This document shows, one piece after another, positions 53,175 through 61,469 of a stretch of DNA of 64,000 bases; the stretch's first letter is position 1, and each line of letters opens with the position of its first letter. The position numbers and the translations under genes were made by a program. This stretch comes from Paraburkholderia lacunae. Its GTDB lineage: Bacteria > Pseudomonadota > Gammaproteobacteria > Burkholderiales > Burkholderiaceae. Location of the stretch: the NCBI RefSeq assembly GCF_003353175.1, contig NZ_QHKS01000013.1, positions 1 to 64,000 on the forward strand, in the 5' to 3' direction. The notes below the pieces were generated by a model. That model was not told the DNA's origin. It did no database searches and was given only the letters and a program-made list of their open reading frames with translations.

Positions 53175-54188
53175 ATGCTCGAGAATGGCATCGCTTACAG
53201 CCGATTCGATGTTTCCGGGCTGCCGCCAGAGCGGCAACTGCTGGCCTATTGTGAGCAGCTTGGCCATGTTATCGAGGTAGCGCCGTCGCGTGAGCAGGTC
53301 CGACTGCCCTTTATCTGCATCAACGATCGTTACGATATCGGCGAATTCCGTATGAGCGACACCTATACGGATGATGTCGTGATCGAACGCACCATCGCCC
53401 GTATTTCGCGCGATAACGCACGCGGCATCGGTTTTACTATTTTCATGGATGGTGACGCTCATTCAGCCATGACGCTTGCCAGGAAGCGTGAGTCCGCCTT
53501 GTGTGGGGGCAGCGTACTTGCCACAGATCTCGATCAACCCGTACGCGTACTGCGGCAGGCGTGCCGGTACATTACGCTTGTTGTACCCCGCAACCTGCTG
53601 CAACAAGTGTTCTCTGACCCGGGAGCAATACACGCTCGCGTGCTCGACCCGGGCAAGCCTGGCACGCGGCTTATCGTCAAGCGTGCCAAAACGCTTGTCG
53701 AGAACTTCCGGTACATACCGTTCGAGGACGCGCATCGCAGGCTTGCCGACCTCGTTGAACTGATCGTAGCCGCATTCGGGGAAGAGGCGGGCTTGAGTGG
53801 CAGCAAGCGAGCCGTCAGCCGCGCGCTCATGTTCGAATGTGTGCGACGCTATGTTCGCGCTAACCTGCAAGACTGCGAGCTATCGCCCCAGAGCGTGATT
53901 GAATCGTTAGGGATCCCGCGCAGCTCGATTTATCGGCTGTTCGAACATGAAGGCGGGCTGGGTGCTTACATCCAACATCTTCGCTTGCGCGCCGCCGCAG
54001 ACGACCTCGTTCGAATTCCGAGGGGTCTGATCAAAGACATTGGCTATTCAGTCGGCTTCAAAACCGCATCCCACTTTACGCACGCCTTTCAGAATGCCTA
54101 TGGGATTACACCCCAGGAAATGCGTCTGAACGACTTTGTCAATTTGACGGCAGCAGATCGAGAGCTGGCGAGAACCTGGGCATCCTGA
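53175..54188 (+). CDS. AraC-family transcriptional regulator
   Basis: 337 residues from ATG 53175. The N-terminal part starts in the AraC_binding_2-type pattern (FDVSGLPPERQLLAYCEQLG), and the C-terminal two helix-turn-helix motifs are VIESLGIPRSSIYRLFEHEG and IKDIGYSVGFKTASHFTHAFQNAYGITP. Translation could begin at 53049, but the extra 42 residues are low complexity. No ribosome binding site is clear for either. Targets are unknown; it has the T6SS-proximal regulator on one side and a small membrane peptide gene on the other. Confidence 0.88.
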   Translation: MLENGIAYSRFDVSGLPPERQLLAYCEQLGHVIEVAPSREQVRLPFICINDRYDIGEFRMSDTYTDDVVIERTIARISRDNARGIGFTIFMDGDAHSAMTLARKRESALCGGSVLATDLDQPVRVLRQACRYITLVVPRNLLQQVFSDPGAIHARVLDPGKPGTRLIVKRAKTLVENFRYIPFEDAHRRLADLVELIVAAFGEEAGLSGSKRAVSRALMFECVRRYVRANLQDCELSPQSVIESLGIPRSSIYRLFEHEGGLGAYIQHLRLRAAADDLVRIPRGLIKDIGYSVGFKTASHFTHAFQNAYGITPQEMRLNDFVNLTAADRELARTWAS

Positions 54189-54400
54189 TCAAAGAACCGG
54201 GGTGCCCCGTCCATCGACGCCACGCGGATGGAAATGTAAAGCTCGAGGAGCTAATCGAGCGCATGATGTCGCGCAGGCTCGGTCGACACATCGTTGGCGT
54301 GACTTCGTCCGTTCTCGGCAGGTTGACAATGACCGCGCGCCATTTCGGGAACCGCTGACCTACAATATAGCCACGGTCGCAACCTGATAAGGAGGCTGCC

Positions 54401-54559
54401 ATGACCCAGTCTATGATCTACTTCGTTGTTGGCTTGGTGGTCTTGTTGGTCGCCGGGTTCATGGTGGCGCAACGTTACAGGCGAGATCACCCCGCAGAGG
54501 GAATGGCCCAGTGGCTCGATTCGCACCATATGGGCTGGCTGCACCGGCACAAACATTAA
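54401..54559 (+). CDS. 52-residue single-span membrane peptide
   Basis: ATG 54401 has an ideal AAGGAGG 6-12 bases upstream (54389-54395). The peptide has one transmembrane helix (residues about 5-24, MIYFVVGLVVLLVAGFMV), then a basic stretch YRRDH and an aromatic, histidine-rich tail ending HHMGWLHRHKH. A terminator hairpin follows the stop. The combination of ribosome binding site, compact frame and terminator makes it a convincing small gene, though I do not recognise the family. The C-terminal histidines could bind metal. Confidence 0.75.
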   Translation: MTQSMIYFVVGLVVLLVAGFMVAQRYRRDHPAEGMAQWLDSHHMGWLHRHKH

Positions 54560-54580
54560 TGCGGCATCGCAAAATAAAAT

Positions 54581-54606
54581 GCCCCGCAATCCAGCGGGGC
54601 TTCGTA
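54581..54606 (+). terminator. Intrinsic terminator after the membrane peptide
   Basis: GCCCCGC (54581-54587) pairs with GCGGGGC (54594-54600) across a 6-nt loop, preceded by an A-rich tract. The following T-run is short, so it is a moderate terminator on the plus strand. Confidence 0.7.
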
Positions 54607-54983
54607 CGATGTATTGCAGCTCACAATCAGCGGCAGTGGTTTTCACAGCGGTGAAATCCTTTCTCCTCGTCGCACTCGCGCGACCCACGCGCGATAATCG
54701 TCATCGTTCACAGCCATCTTTGCTGGGGCGGTACTGATGTGACGATATGAGCCGCACTCCGATTTCGGTCGTGATTCGAGCAGGGCACGCGCCCGTCGCC
54801 GGCATCGTCATGAACTGAGTACGGAGCGTGACGATGAGCGACTTCAACGTGCCCGACACCTGCCTCAAACGCTTTGAAAGAGCGGCCTGGGCACAGACCT
54901 CGCGTTCCTTGTGGACATGCTCGCTCGTCTTGTCGATCTTCACACCGGGGCTGTCATCCACCGTTGCCGCCGAGGAGCGCATT
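54607..54983. other. Intergenic stretch with an alternative gene start
   Basis: No independent gene is convincing here. ATG 54834 would extend the next gene with a hydrophobic, signal-like N-terminus. Confidence 0.4.
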
Positions 54984-55457
54984 ATGACCCTGACCCTAAC
55001 GTCACAAGCCTTCCGACAGAACGGCGAGATTCCCGCCCAGCATACCTGCCAGGGCGCCGACATATCGCCGCCGCTCGCGTGGTCCGGCGTGCCCGCGAAC
55101 ACAAAAAGCCTGGCGCTGATAGTCGACGACCCTGACGCGCCGGACCCGGCCGCGCCAAAAATGACCTGGGTACATTGGGTGCTCTACAACATCCCGCCGA
55201 CTGCAACCCGCCTGCCCGAGGGCGCTGCTGCGCAGACTTTGCCGGGCGGTACGCTCGAAGGCACCAATGACTTCAAGCGTGCCGCTTACAGCGGGCCGTG
55301 TCCGCCCATCGGACGCCACCGCTATTTCCACAAGCTATATGCGCTCGATACCGTACTGCCTGATTTGAAGGGTCCGAGCAAGGCGGCGCTTGAAAAGGCC
55401 ATGCAGGGGCACGTGCTAACGCACGCGGAACTGATCGGCACCTATCAGAATCGATGA
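54984..55457 (+). CDS. YbhB/YbcL-type phosphatidylethanolamine-binding-like protein
   Basis: 157 residues from ATG 54984, matching the family length, with GAGGAG 7 bases upstream. Signature segments are GADISPPLAWSGVPANTKSLALIVDDPDAP, WVHWVLYNIP and the GRHRYFHKLYALD loop that forms the ligand pocket of the PEBP fold. An upstream in-frame ATG at 54834 would add a 50-residue stretch resembling an export signal (LWTCSLVLSIFTPGLSSTVAAE), so a periplasmic form is conceivable. Function of bacterial members is poorly known. Adjacent to the membrane peptide, no evident operon. Confidence 0.88.
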   Translation: MTLTLTSQAFRQNGEIPAQHTCQGADISPPLAWSGVPANTKSLALIVDDPDAPDPAAPKMTWVHWVLYNIPPTATRLPEGAAAQTLPGGTLEGTNDFKRAAYSGPCPPIGRHRYFHKLYALDTVLPDLKGPSKAALEKAMQGHVLTHAELIGTYQNR

Positions 55458-55506
55458 GCGATGCGTCGTTGTATGGACTGGGATTGAAGACCAATAAATC
55501 CAGTGC

Positions 55507-56361
55507 TCAACACCCACACTTCCATTGCGGTTGCGGCAACGTCATCCCGTGCAGCCCCTTGTACGCGGCGACCGGGGGCGAGGTCCATCCCTCCAGCATC
55601 TGCGGCGCTAGCCGGTAGATCTCGATGCCGAGCGGACGGCATACCTCCAGCGGATCGCGTGCGTCCGGCCCCCACATCGGCACCGACAGATCGCCGCCCG
55701 GGCAGGTCGACAGCGCGCACAGCAGGTCGATTTCCGCGAAGAACTCGAGGTAATCCCCCTTCTTCGCGGGGCATGCCTTCATGAAGTACTTGTCTTCGAG
55801 GTTCAACCCGGTGCACTGGAACACGTTCAGCACGTCGTGCACGTCGTATTCGGTCAAGCCATACGGAGCGATTGCGCGCGTCAGGTTCGAGTGGCAGTGG
55901 AAATGGAAATCCTCGCCAGTCAGCATACGGTTCACATACGGATCGCAACGCGTGCCGAGCAGGTCGTGAACGCGGCCGCCATGCTCGTCGACGCCGTAGT
56001 CGGCCAGGCTGTCGTCCGTGATGGTCACCATCGGTCGCAGGAACGGCAGGGTCGACCACAGACGGTCGTAGGTGCTGACGTGCGCCTGTTGCAACTGGCG
56101 GGTGCGCGAGGCCCACATGCGCTCGCGCGGGTTGTGCTGGTTCCACATGTTCAGGTCGGCGACTTGCGGGCCTTCGATCGTCACGATCCGGAACACATGA
56201 CCGGCCGGCACGGTCCACGCCTGACCCGAACGGATCGGCACGACGATGGATTCGACCAGGGTGCGGGTATCGTGCTCAGAGGCAATGCGCTGATAAAACG
56301 CTTTGTCGGGGTCGAGGGCGGAACCCTTGGTGGACTGATAGGCGGCGGGGTAGTTCAACAT
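55507..56361 (-). CDS. DUF1989/urea-carboxylase-associated family protein
   Basis: 284 residues from ATG 56361 with AAGGAG about 14 bases upstream. DUF1989 marks: VPAGHVFRIVTIEGPQVADLNMW, the GEDFHFHCHSNLTRAIA metal-like histidine motif, DVHDVLNVFQCTG and the KKGDYLEFFAEIDLLCALSTCPGGD segment. Members often accompany urea carboxylase or amidohydrolases, and their activity is not well defined. Here it is downstream of a GntR regulator and an amino-acid ABC transporter, suggesting a role in using a nitrogen compound. About 111 bases separate it from the regulator. Confidence 0.85.
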   Translation of the reverse strand: MLNYPAAYQSTKGSALDPDKAFYQRIASEHDTRTLVESIVVPIRSGQAWTVPAGHVFRIVTIEGPQVADLNMWNQHNPRERMWASRTRQLQQAHVSTYDRLWSTLPFLRPMVTITDDSLADYGVDEHGGRVHDLLGTRCDPYVNRMLTGEDFHFHCHSNLTRAIAPYGLTEYDVHDVLNVFQCTGLNLEDKYFMKACPAKKGDYLEFFAEIDLLCALSTCPGGDLSVPMWGPDARDPLEVCRPLGIEIYRLAPQMLEGWTSPPVAAYKGLHGMTLPQPQWKCGC

Positions 56362-56472
56362 GAGGGAGACTCCTTCATAAGACGTGCGGACAGGATACGC
56401 CTGCCACGCGCTGTAGCCTGTTTGGGCAGTGGCCGTGATCGGTGAATGAAACTGGAATGAGGGTGTAACGAA

Positions 56473-57147
56473 TCAGAGGTAATCGAGCAGCGCGTGTTCC
56501 GATTGCTTCAGATAATCGGCGAGTGCGGCGCTGGCTTCCGTGGTGCGGCCGCTCGCGATCAACTCGAGAATCTGCTGATCCTTCGCTATCCAGGGACGCT
56601 GGAAGCGCCGCTCGTCAGGGGCGGAGGCGAACACGAGACGCAGTTGCGCCAGAATCGTGGTGAAGAACGTGTCGAACAGCGGGCTGCCGAGCAGCTGCAC
56701 GATGCGCCGGTGAAACAGCAGGCTGTAGGTGCCGACGCTGCGCCAGTCGCCTTCGTCCGCCGCCGCTTGCGCGTGCATGACTGCGTCGCGCATGGCAGCG
56801 ATTTCATCTTCCTCGATCGGATCCTCGCGAAAGAGGGCTTGCAGTTCGAGCGTGCGCCGTACCCGGTAGATGTCACGCACATCGTGGCGCGTCAGGGTAC
56901 GCACGATCACGCCGCGATGCCGGTAATGCACCGCGAGCCCTTCACGGCACAAGAGACGCAGCGCTTCGCGCAGCGTGTTGCGCGAGACGTCATGCGCCTG
57001 AGTGAGATCGTTCTCGACGAGTGCGGTGCCCGGCGGCAATTTGCCTTCGATGATTTCGTCGCGGATCGCCGACAGGATCCGGTCCGTGGCCGATTGCTCG
57101 GGCTCCTGGCCAGTGAGGGTGGTAACAGTTGAGTGCGAGGTGGGCAT
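56473..57147 (-). CDS. GntR/FadR-family regulator of the ABC transporter
   Basis: 224 residues. Winged helix-turn-helix at about 20-85 with LPPGTALVENDLTQAHDVSRNTLREALRLL, then a helical FCD domain. Eight bases separate its start from the end of the transporter gene, so it belongs to the same minus-strand unit and may be autoregulated. The twin palindromes ATTGTT-N-AACAAT upstream of the binding protein gene (59662-59696) are plausible targets. The effector is unknown. Confidence 0.87.
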   Translation of the reverse strand: MPTSHSTVTTLTGQEPEQSATDRILSAIRDEIIEGKLPPGTALVENDLTQAHDVSRNTLREALRLLCREGLAVHYRHRGVIVRTLTRHDVRDIYRVRRTLELQALFREDPIEEDEIAAMRDAVMHAQAAADEGDWRSVGTYSLLFHRRIVQLLGSPLFDTFFTTILAQLRLVFASAPDERRFQRPWIAKDQQILELIASGRTTEASAALADYLKQSEHALLDYL

Positions 57148-57155
57148 ACGGTGTT

Positions 57156-58682
57156 TTATGCAAGATGGACGTCTTTGAGGAAGCTGGCGATCCGCGAAGT
57201 CTTATCGAGCGCCGCCAGTTCGTGCGGTGGCGCATCGCTCACGATCGTGCCCGCTTCCATGAACACGATACGGTCTGAAATACGGAACGCAAAGTTGATT
57301 TCGTGTGTGACGATGATCATGGTCATGCCTTCCCGGGCGAGTTCCTCGATGACCTTCAGTACTTCGTTGACCAGTTCCGGATCGAGCGCCGAGGTCGGTT
57401 CGTCGAACAGGACAATCGACGGCTGCATCGCCAGTGCCCGCGCAATCGCGACGCGCTGCTGCTGACCGCCGGACAACTGATGCGGATACTTGTGCGCATG
57501 CGCGGCCATGCCTACCTTGCCCAACAGGCGCATGCCGGATTCGTCGAGCGGAGCCCCGTTCAGACGCCCGTGATAGCGGGGCGCGAGCGTCACATTCTGC
57601 AGCACCGTCTTGTGCGGAAACAGGTTGAAGCTCTGAAACACCATGCCGATATCGAGGATGCCGCGCATGTGCTGCGCATGCGGTACTTTGCCATGCCGCG
57701 CGCGTGGCGGCCACAGGAACGCCTTGTCATGCAGACGCACTTCGCCGCCGTCGAGCGTCTCGAGACCGTTCAGCGTGCGGATCAGCGAAGTCTTGCCCGA
57801 ACCCGACGGGCCGATGATCGACACCACTTCTCCTGCGCGCACGGTCAAGTCGATCCCCTTGAGCACTTCATGATCGCCGTAGCGCTTGCGGATGCCGATG
57901 GCTTCCAGCGCACGCGCCGCGCCGCTGGATCGCGCCGTGCGAACGCCCTTCGTTGCCTGCTCGGGCCGCGGTGTTTCCACGGGAATGACGGCAGCCCCAG
58001 CCTGCGTGCGGCGCGTGACATCGAGGTGCTTCTCGAGCAGCTTCAACGCATGGCCGAATACGGTCACGATCAGCACATAGTAGAACGAGACGGCCAGCAT
58101 CGTCTCGAGCACCTTGAAGTTCTGCGTGTACAGGCGTTCGCCGACCAGCAGGATTTCCGCCAGCGAAATGACGGACACGAGCGACGTCAGCTTGACGATC
58201 GTCACGTACTCGTTGATGAGTGCGGGCAGCGCGACGCGAAACGCTTGCGGCAGCACGATCAGCCGTTGCAGGCCGACAAAGCGGATGCCGAGCGCCTTGC
58301 CCGCTTCGAGCTGGCCCTTCTGGAGCGATAGCAGGCCGCCACGATGGATCTCGGCGATGTAGGCCGCTTCGCTGATCGAGAGCGCCAGCAGGCCGGCCCA
58401 GAACGGGTCGGACAACAAACCGCCCGTCCCCGGCAGCACCTGCGGCAGGTTATAGACGAAGATCAGCAGTACCAGCAGCGGCAGGCTGCGAAAGAGCCAA
58501 ATGTAGGTGCTGCATGCCACGCGTAGCGGTATGAACGCGGACTGTTTGCCGAGTGCAAGGGCGAAACCCGCGGCAATGCCGATCAGCCAGGTCGCGGCGC
58601 TCAGCTCGACCACGAGCCAGGTGGCTTTCCAGAAGGCGGCGTCGAACAGCAGCGAAGCCGTGTAGTGCCAGTCGAATACCAT
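57156..58682 (-). CDS. Fused amino-acid ABC transporter permease-ATPase
   Basis: 508 residues from ATG 58682 with GAGGGG 6-11 bases upstream. The N-terminal half is a polar-amino-acid permease (HisM type, five hydrophobic helices, EAA loop SLQKGQLEAGKALGIRFVGLQRLIVLPQAFR). After a linker (about 225-255) comes a complete ABC ATPase with Walker A GPSGSGKTS near 291, signature LSGGQQQR, and Walker B FDEPTSALDPE. The two parts are separate genes in most genomes, and no frameshift is apparent here. The single permease would homodimerise. Partner of the binding protein gene just upstream. Confidence 0.92.
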   Translation of the reverse strand: MVFDWHYTASLLFDAAFWKATWLVVELSAATWLIGIAAGFALALGKQSAFIPLRVACSTYIWLFRSLPLLVLLIFVYNLPQVLPGTGGLLSDPFWAGLLALSISEAAYIAEIHRGGLLSLQKGQLEAGKALGIRFVGLQRLIVLPQAFRVALPALINEYVTIVKLTSLVSVISLAEILLVGERLYTQNFKVLETMLAVSFYYVLIVTVFGHALKLLEKHLDVTRRTQAGAAVIPVETPRPEQATKGVRTARSSGAARALEAIGIRKRYGDHEVLKGIDLTVRAGEVVSIIGPSGSGKTSLIRTLNGLETLDGGEVRLHDKAFLWPPRARHGKVPHAQHMRGILDIGMVFQSFNLFPHKTVLQNVTLAPRYHGRLNGAPLDESGMRLLGKVGMAAHAHKYPHQLSGGQQQRVAIARALAMQPSIVLFDEPTSALDPELVNEVLKVIEELAREGMTMIIVTHEINFAFRISDRIVFMEAGTIVSDAPPHELAALDKTSRIASFLKDVHLA

Positions 58683-58757
58683 GTGCTTCCCCTCACGGCG
58701 CGCAACCACGAGGGCACGGGCGAGCGCCCGGCCTCAGGCTGCGCGTGCTACGCGCAG

Positions 58758-59627
58758 TTAGTTCGGTGCCGTGCCGAGCGCCTTGGCGATGTCATCGCCG
58801 GTCGGCTCGGCGACGTTGTACTGCTTGAGCAGTGCCTGGTATTCGCCCATCTGCTTCATCGACGCAAACGCGCTCTTCAACTGCGCGAGCAGCGCGTCAT
58901 TGCCTTTCTTGACGCCGAGGCCGATGACGACCGGATAGAGCGGGGTCGCCGACGTAATCGCCACGCGTCCGCCGAGCTTGTTGACGGTCATCTGCGCGAC
59001 GGCCGAGTCTTCGAATTGCGCGTCGACAGCGTGCGAGAGGACGGCCTGGGCGGCTTCCGGCGAAGTCTCGAACTCGCGCACGTCGATGGCGCCGCGGCCG
59101 GCAGGAGCACAGACCTGCTTCGACACATCGTTGAGTTTCGGAATCCACGATGCGCCCTTGATCGAGCTCACACGCTTGCCGCACAGATCTTCTGGCGTCT
59201 TCGGTGCGAAACCGGAGTGGCTCATGGCGAGCAGCGAGCCGCCGGTCTTCAGGTAGGGCACGAAGTCGATCTGTTTCGCGCGCTCCGGCGTCACGTAGAG
59301 CGCCGACGCGATCACGTCGAAGCGGTTCGCGTTGACGCCGAGGATCAGGTTCGCGAAACGCGTGTCGACGAAACCGGGCTGGAGCTTCAGGTGCCCGGCG
59401 AGCTTCGTCATGAACGCGGGATCGAAGCCGGCAGGATCCGCGTCCTGCATGTAGTCGTAGGGCGGATACGTCAGATCCGCGCCGATCGTCAGCTTGCCGG
59501 GCGCGACGGTCGGCGCGCCGCTCGAGGCGAACGCCTGAGACGCGGCGCATAACGCGAGCGCGGCGGCGCACTTCGCGATGCGTGGCAGGGAGGGCAGGAC
59601 AGATTTCAGATCAAGTTGGGCTTTCAT
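58758..59627 (-). CDS. Amino-acid-type periplasmic binding protein of the ABC transporter
   Basis: 289 residues from ATG 59627, with a signal peptide (hydrophobic core near residues 15-30, cleavage after AFA). SBP_bac_3 marks: LTIGADLTYPPYDYMQD, GFDPAFMTKLAGHL and DFVPYLKTGGSLL with the ligand-binding arginine region. A longer frame to 59816 runs into the operator region and is rejected. First gene of the four-gene minus-strand set with the fused transporter, the GntR regulator and the DUF1989 protein. Substrate unknown. Confidence 0.9.
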   Translation of the reverse strand: MKAQLDLKSVLPSLPRIAKCAAALALCAASQAFASSGAPTVAPGKLTIGADLTYPPYDYMQDADPAGFDPAFMTKLAGHLKLQPGFVDTRFANLILGVNANRFDVIASALYVTPERAKQIDFVPYLKTGGSLLAMSHSGFAPKTPEDLCGKRVSSIKGASWIPKLNDVSKQVCAPAGRGAIDVREFETSPEAAQAVLSHAVDAQFEDSAVAQMTVNKLGGRVAITSATPLYPVVIGLGVKKGNDALLAQLKSAFASMKQMGEYQALLKQYNVAEPTGDDIAKALGTAPN

Positions 59628-59661
59628 GCGGTTCTCGCTCGTCCGGGTGGTAACAATATAC

Positions 59662-59674
59662 ATTGTTGAACAAT
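59662..59674. promoter_or_regulatory. Palindromic operator 1 of the ABC transporter
   Basis: Perfect palindrome ATTGTT-G-AACAAT, 35 bases upstream of the binding protein start. Confidence 0.72.
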
Positions 59675-59683
59675 CAAAAAATA

Positions 59684-59696
59684 ATTGTTCAACAAT
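59684..59696. promoter_or_regulatory. Palindromic operator 2 of the ABC transporter
   Basis: Perfect palindrome ATTGTT-C-AACAAT. Its centre is 22 bases (two helical turns) from the first palindrome, so bound dimers would sit on the same DNA face. Confidence 0.72.
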
Positions 59697-59916
59697 AATT
59701 TGTGCATAAGCATGATGCGTGCCAAGGGGATGGCGAAGTAGGTGGACACCACTGTGAGTGGGTCTGGCGCGGCTGTGCGGGAGACGTCGCCTGATCTTCG
59801 AAAGGGGCGTGCCCAACGTCGGCGCACCAGTTCCGGGCGCCTACGTGCGCATGCAACTGGCGAACGCGTTCAGGAACGGTGCATGTCGTGACGAAGAAAC
59901 GGAGCCCCAATATCGG
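59697..59916. other. Intergenic stretch, no gene seen
   Basis: Apart from the operator pair at its left edge and the remnant to its right, no credible gene or signal is evident. Confidence 0.4.
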
Positions 59917-59940
59917 TCTGGTGATCCGTTTGACGGCACG

Positions 59941-60110
59941 ATGATTGGTCGGGCCTTGCTCTGTGAAGTGGCGGCAGCTGGCGGAAGGGCGTGCGACGAA
60001 TTCTGGAAATCATCGCGGAAGAACTCGATACGACAATGGCATTGTGCGGATGCACAGACATCGCTTCGGTTGGGCCGGAGATTCTCGCGGCTCGTCATTC
60101 GCCGCGGTTT
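59941..60110 (+). pseudogene. Frameshifted remnant of an FMN-dependent 2-hydroxyacid dehydrogenase
   Basis: In one frame, 59941 onward reads MIGRALLCEVAAAGG, the LldD-family segment that normally continues into VRRILEIIAEELDTT. That continuation is found in another frame beginning GTG 59991, then reading MALCGCTDIASVGPEIL. Together they make the C-terminal end of lactate/glycolate-type FMN dehydrogenases. The upstream two thirds of the enzyme are absent. Decayed gene. Confidence 0.65.
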
Positions 60111-60437
60111 TGGCAATCTTTGCGGCGCCGTGGTGCGGCGGTGGCCAGCGGCCGGGAAGGACATCAGGTGGTGTGAGCGCGCTGGCTGGCCAGGTTCGAT
60201 GTCTTTTTCAATTCCGGGCAGGCAGACGAGCCGATCAGCGTCTTTACGATTGCGCAGAACCGAAGGATAAGCGTGCGGGAAGCGTTGTCATTTCCGTGTT
60301 TGGCCCTCTCGCAGCGGCAGGAGTAGACTCGCCGAGGTTGCTCCGCGATACCACGCCGATCGTCGCATTGCGCCGATGCATGCGCGTGAACAAGAGGAGT
60401 CTGAAATACAGTTCGAGTGGCGTCGGGGAATTTGAAA

Positions 60438-61337
60438 ATGCGTCTGTCAAAGGTTGATCTGAATCTCTTCGTTGTCTTTGAAGCCGTCTACAGAGCGCGA
60501 AACCTGACGCGCGCAGCGGAGATGCTGTTCATCACTCAGCCTGCTGTCAGCAATGCGTTGGCGCGGATGCGCAAAGCATTCGACGATCAGCTTTTTGTCA
60601 GTACGTCGGCCGGCATGATACCGACTCCCGTTTCGGAAAACATCATCGGCCGGGTTCGTGAGGCGCTGCAGCTGCTTGACTCGAGTACTCACGTCGGAGG
60701 ACGCTTCGACCCCGCCTCGTCTGAGCGTACGTTTCGGCTCAGCATGACCGACCTTACGGAGGCGCTTCTTCTGCCCGCACTGGAGGACGTGCTGCAGCGA
60801 CTGGCGCCCGGCATTCGCATCGAAAGCTACTTCACGACGCGTAGAGAGGTCCCGGAAGCGCTGGCCAGCGGTGCGGTCAATCTTGCGATCGACGCTCCGC
60901 TGATTGACGACCCATACCTCGAGCAGGAGCCGGTGGGCCGCGACCGGTATGCATGCATGCTGCGTCACGACCATCCGTTTACCAGGAAGAAGCTGACGAT
61001 CGACGACTACCTCGGGTTCGGTCATATCCACGTATCCAGTCGCCCCCAGGGAACAGGTCTCGTCGATGCGGAACTGAACAGGTTGGGCCTCAGGCGATCG
61101 ATTCAGACGCGGGTTCAACACTATCTGGTCGCCCCGTTGATCGCGATGCGAACCGATCTCGTCCTCACGGCGCCCCTCGTGCTCCTTCAGCGGTACGACG
61201 CGCGGATCCTTGCGCTGCCGTTCGATCTTCCGGATCTCCAGTCTCATTGCTACTGGCATCGAAGCGTTACCGCGGACCCGGCTCATCGTTGGCTGCGCGA
61301 GCAGGTTGGCCGTCTCATGCGGGAAATGAACCAGTAG
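60438..61337 (+). CDS. LysR-family transcriptional regulator
   Basis: 299 residues from ATG 60438. N-terminal helix-turn-helix with VDLNLFVVFEAVYRARNLTRAAEMLFITQPAVSNALARMRKAF, the segment diagnostic for LysR factors, followed by a two-lobed ligand domain. NodD/SyrM-like in the presence of LNLFVVFEAV and DPASSERTFRLSMTD. GGGGAA lies 10-15 bases upstream. It is not clearly part of an operon; the downstream phosphatase is 132 bases away, and the remnant FMN dehydrogenase gene lies upstream, so its former target may be lost. Confidence 0.9.
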   Translation: MRLSKVDLNLFVVFEAVYRARNLTRAAEMLFITQPAVSNALARMRKAFDDQLFVSTSAGMIPTPVSENIIGRVREALQLLDSSTHVGGRFDPASSERTFRLSMTDLTEALLLPALEDVLQRLAPGIRIESYFTTRREVPEALASGAVNLAIDAPLIDDPYLEQEPVGRDRYACMLRHDHPFTRKKLTIDDYLGFGHIHVSSRPQGTGLVDAELNRLGLRRSIQTRVQHYLVAPLIAMRTDLVLTAPLVLLQRYDARILALPFDLPDLQSHCYWHRSVTADPAHRWLREQVGRLMREMNQ

Positions 61338-61469
61338 CCGGAGACGGCGGGGGCATGCGGGGCCTAGGCGTCAGGTGTCACGAAAATTTATTGCTGGCTA
61401 TCACGACAATCAATTTCCTGAATGACGCAGCGCTGGGTATTCTGTTAGCCATGTTGAAGCGGGGACGGC

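Noticed and set aside
54323..54366. TTGACA at 54323-54328 with TACAAT at 54361-54366 as a promoter for the membrane peptide
   Set aside because: 32-bp spacing is far outside the sigma-70 range, so I do not claim it.
59758..60270. 170-residue plus-strand frame
   Set aside because: No ribosome binding site or family match beyond the MIGRALL remnant segment.
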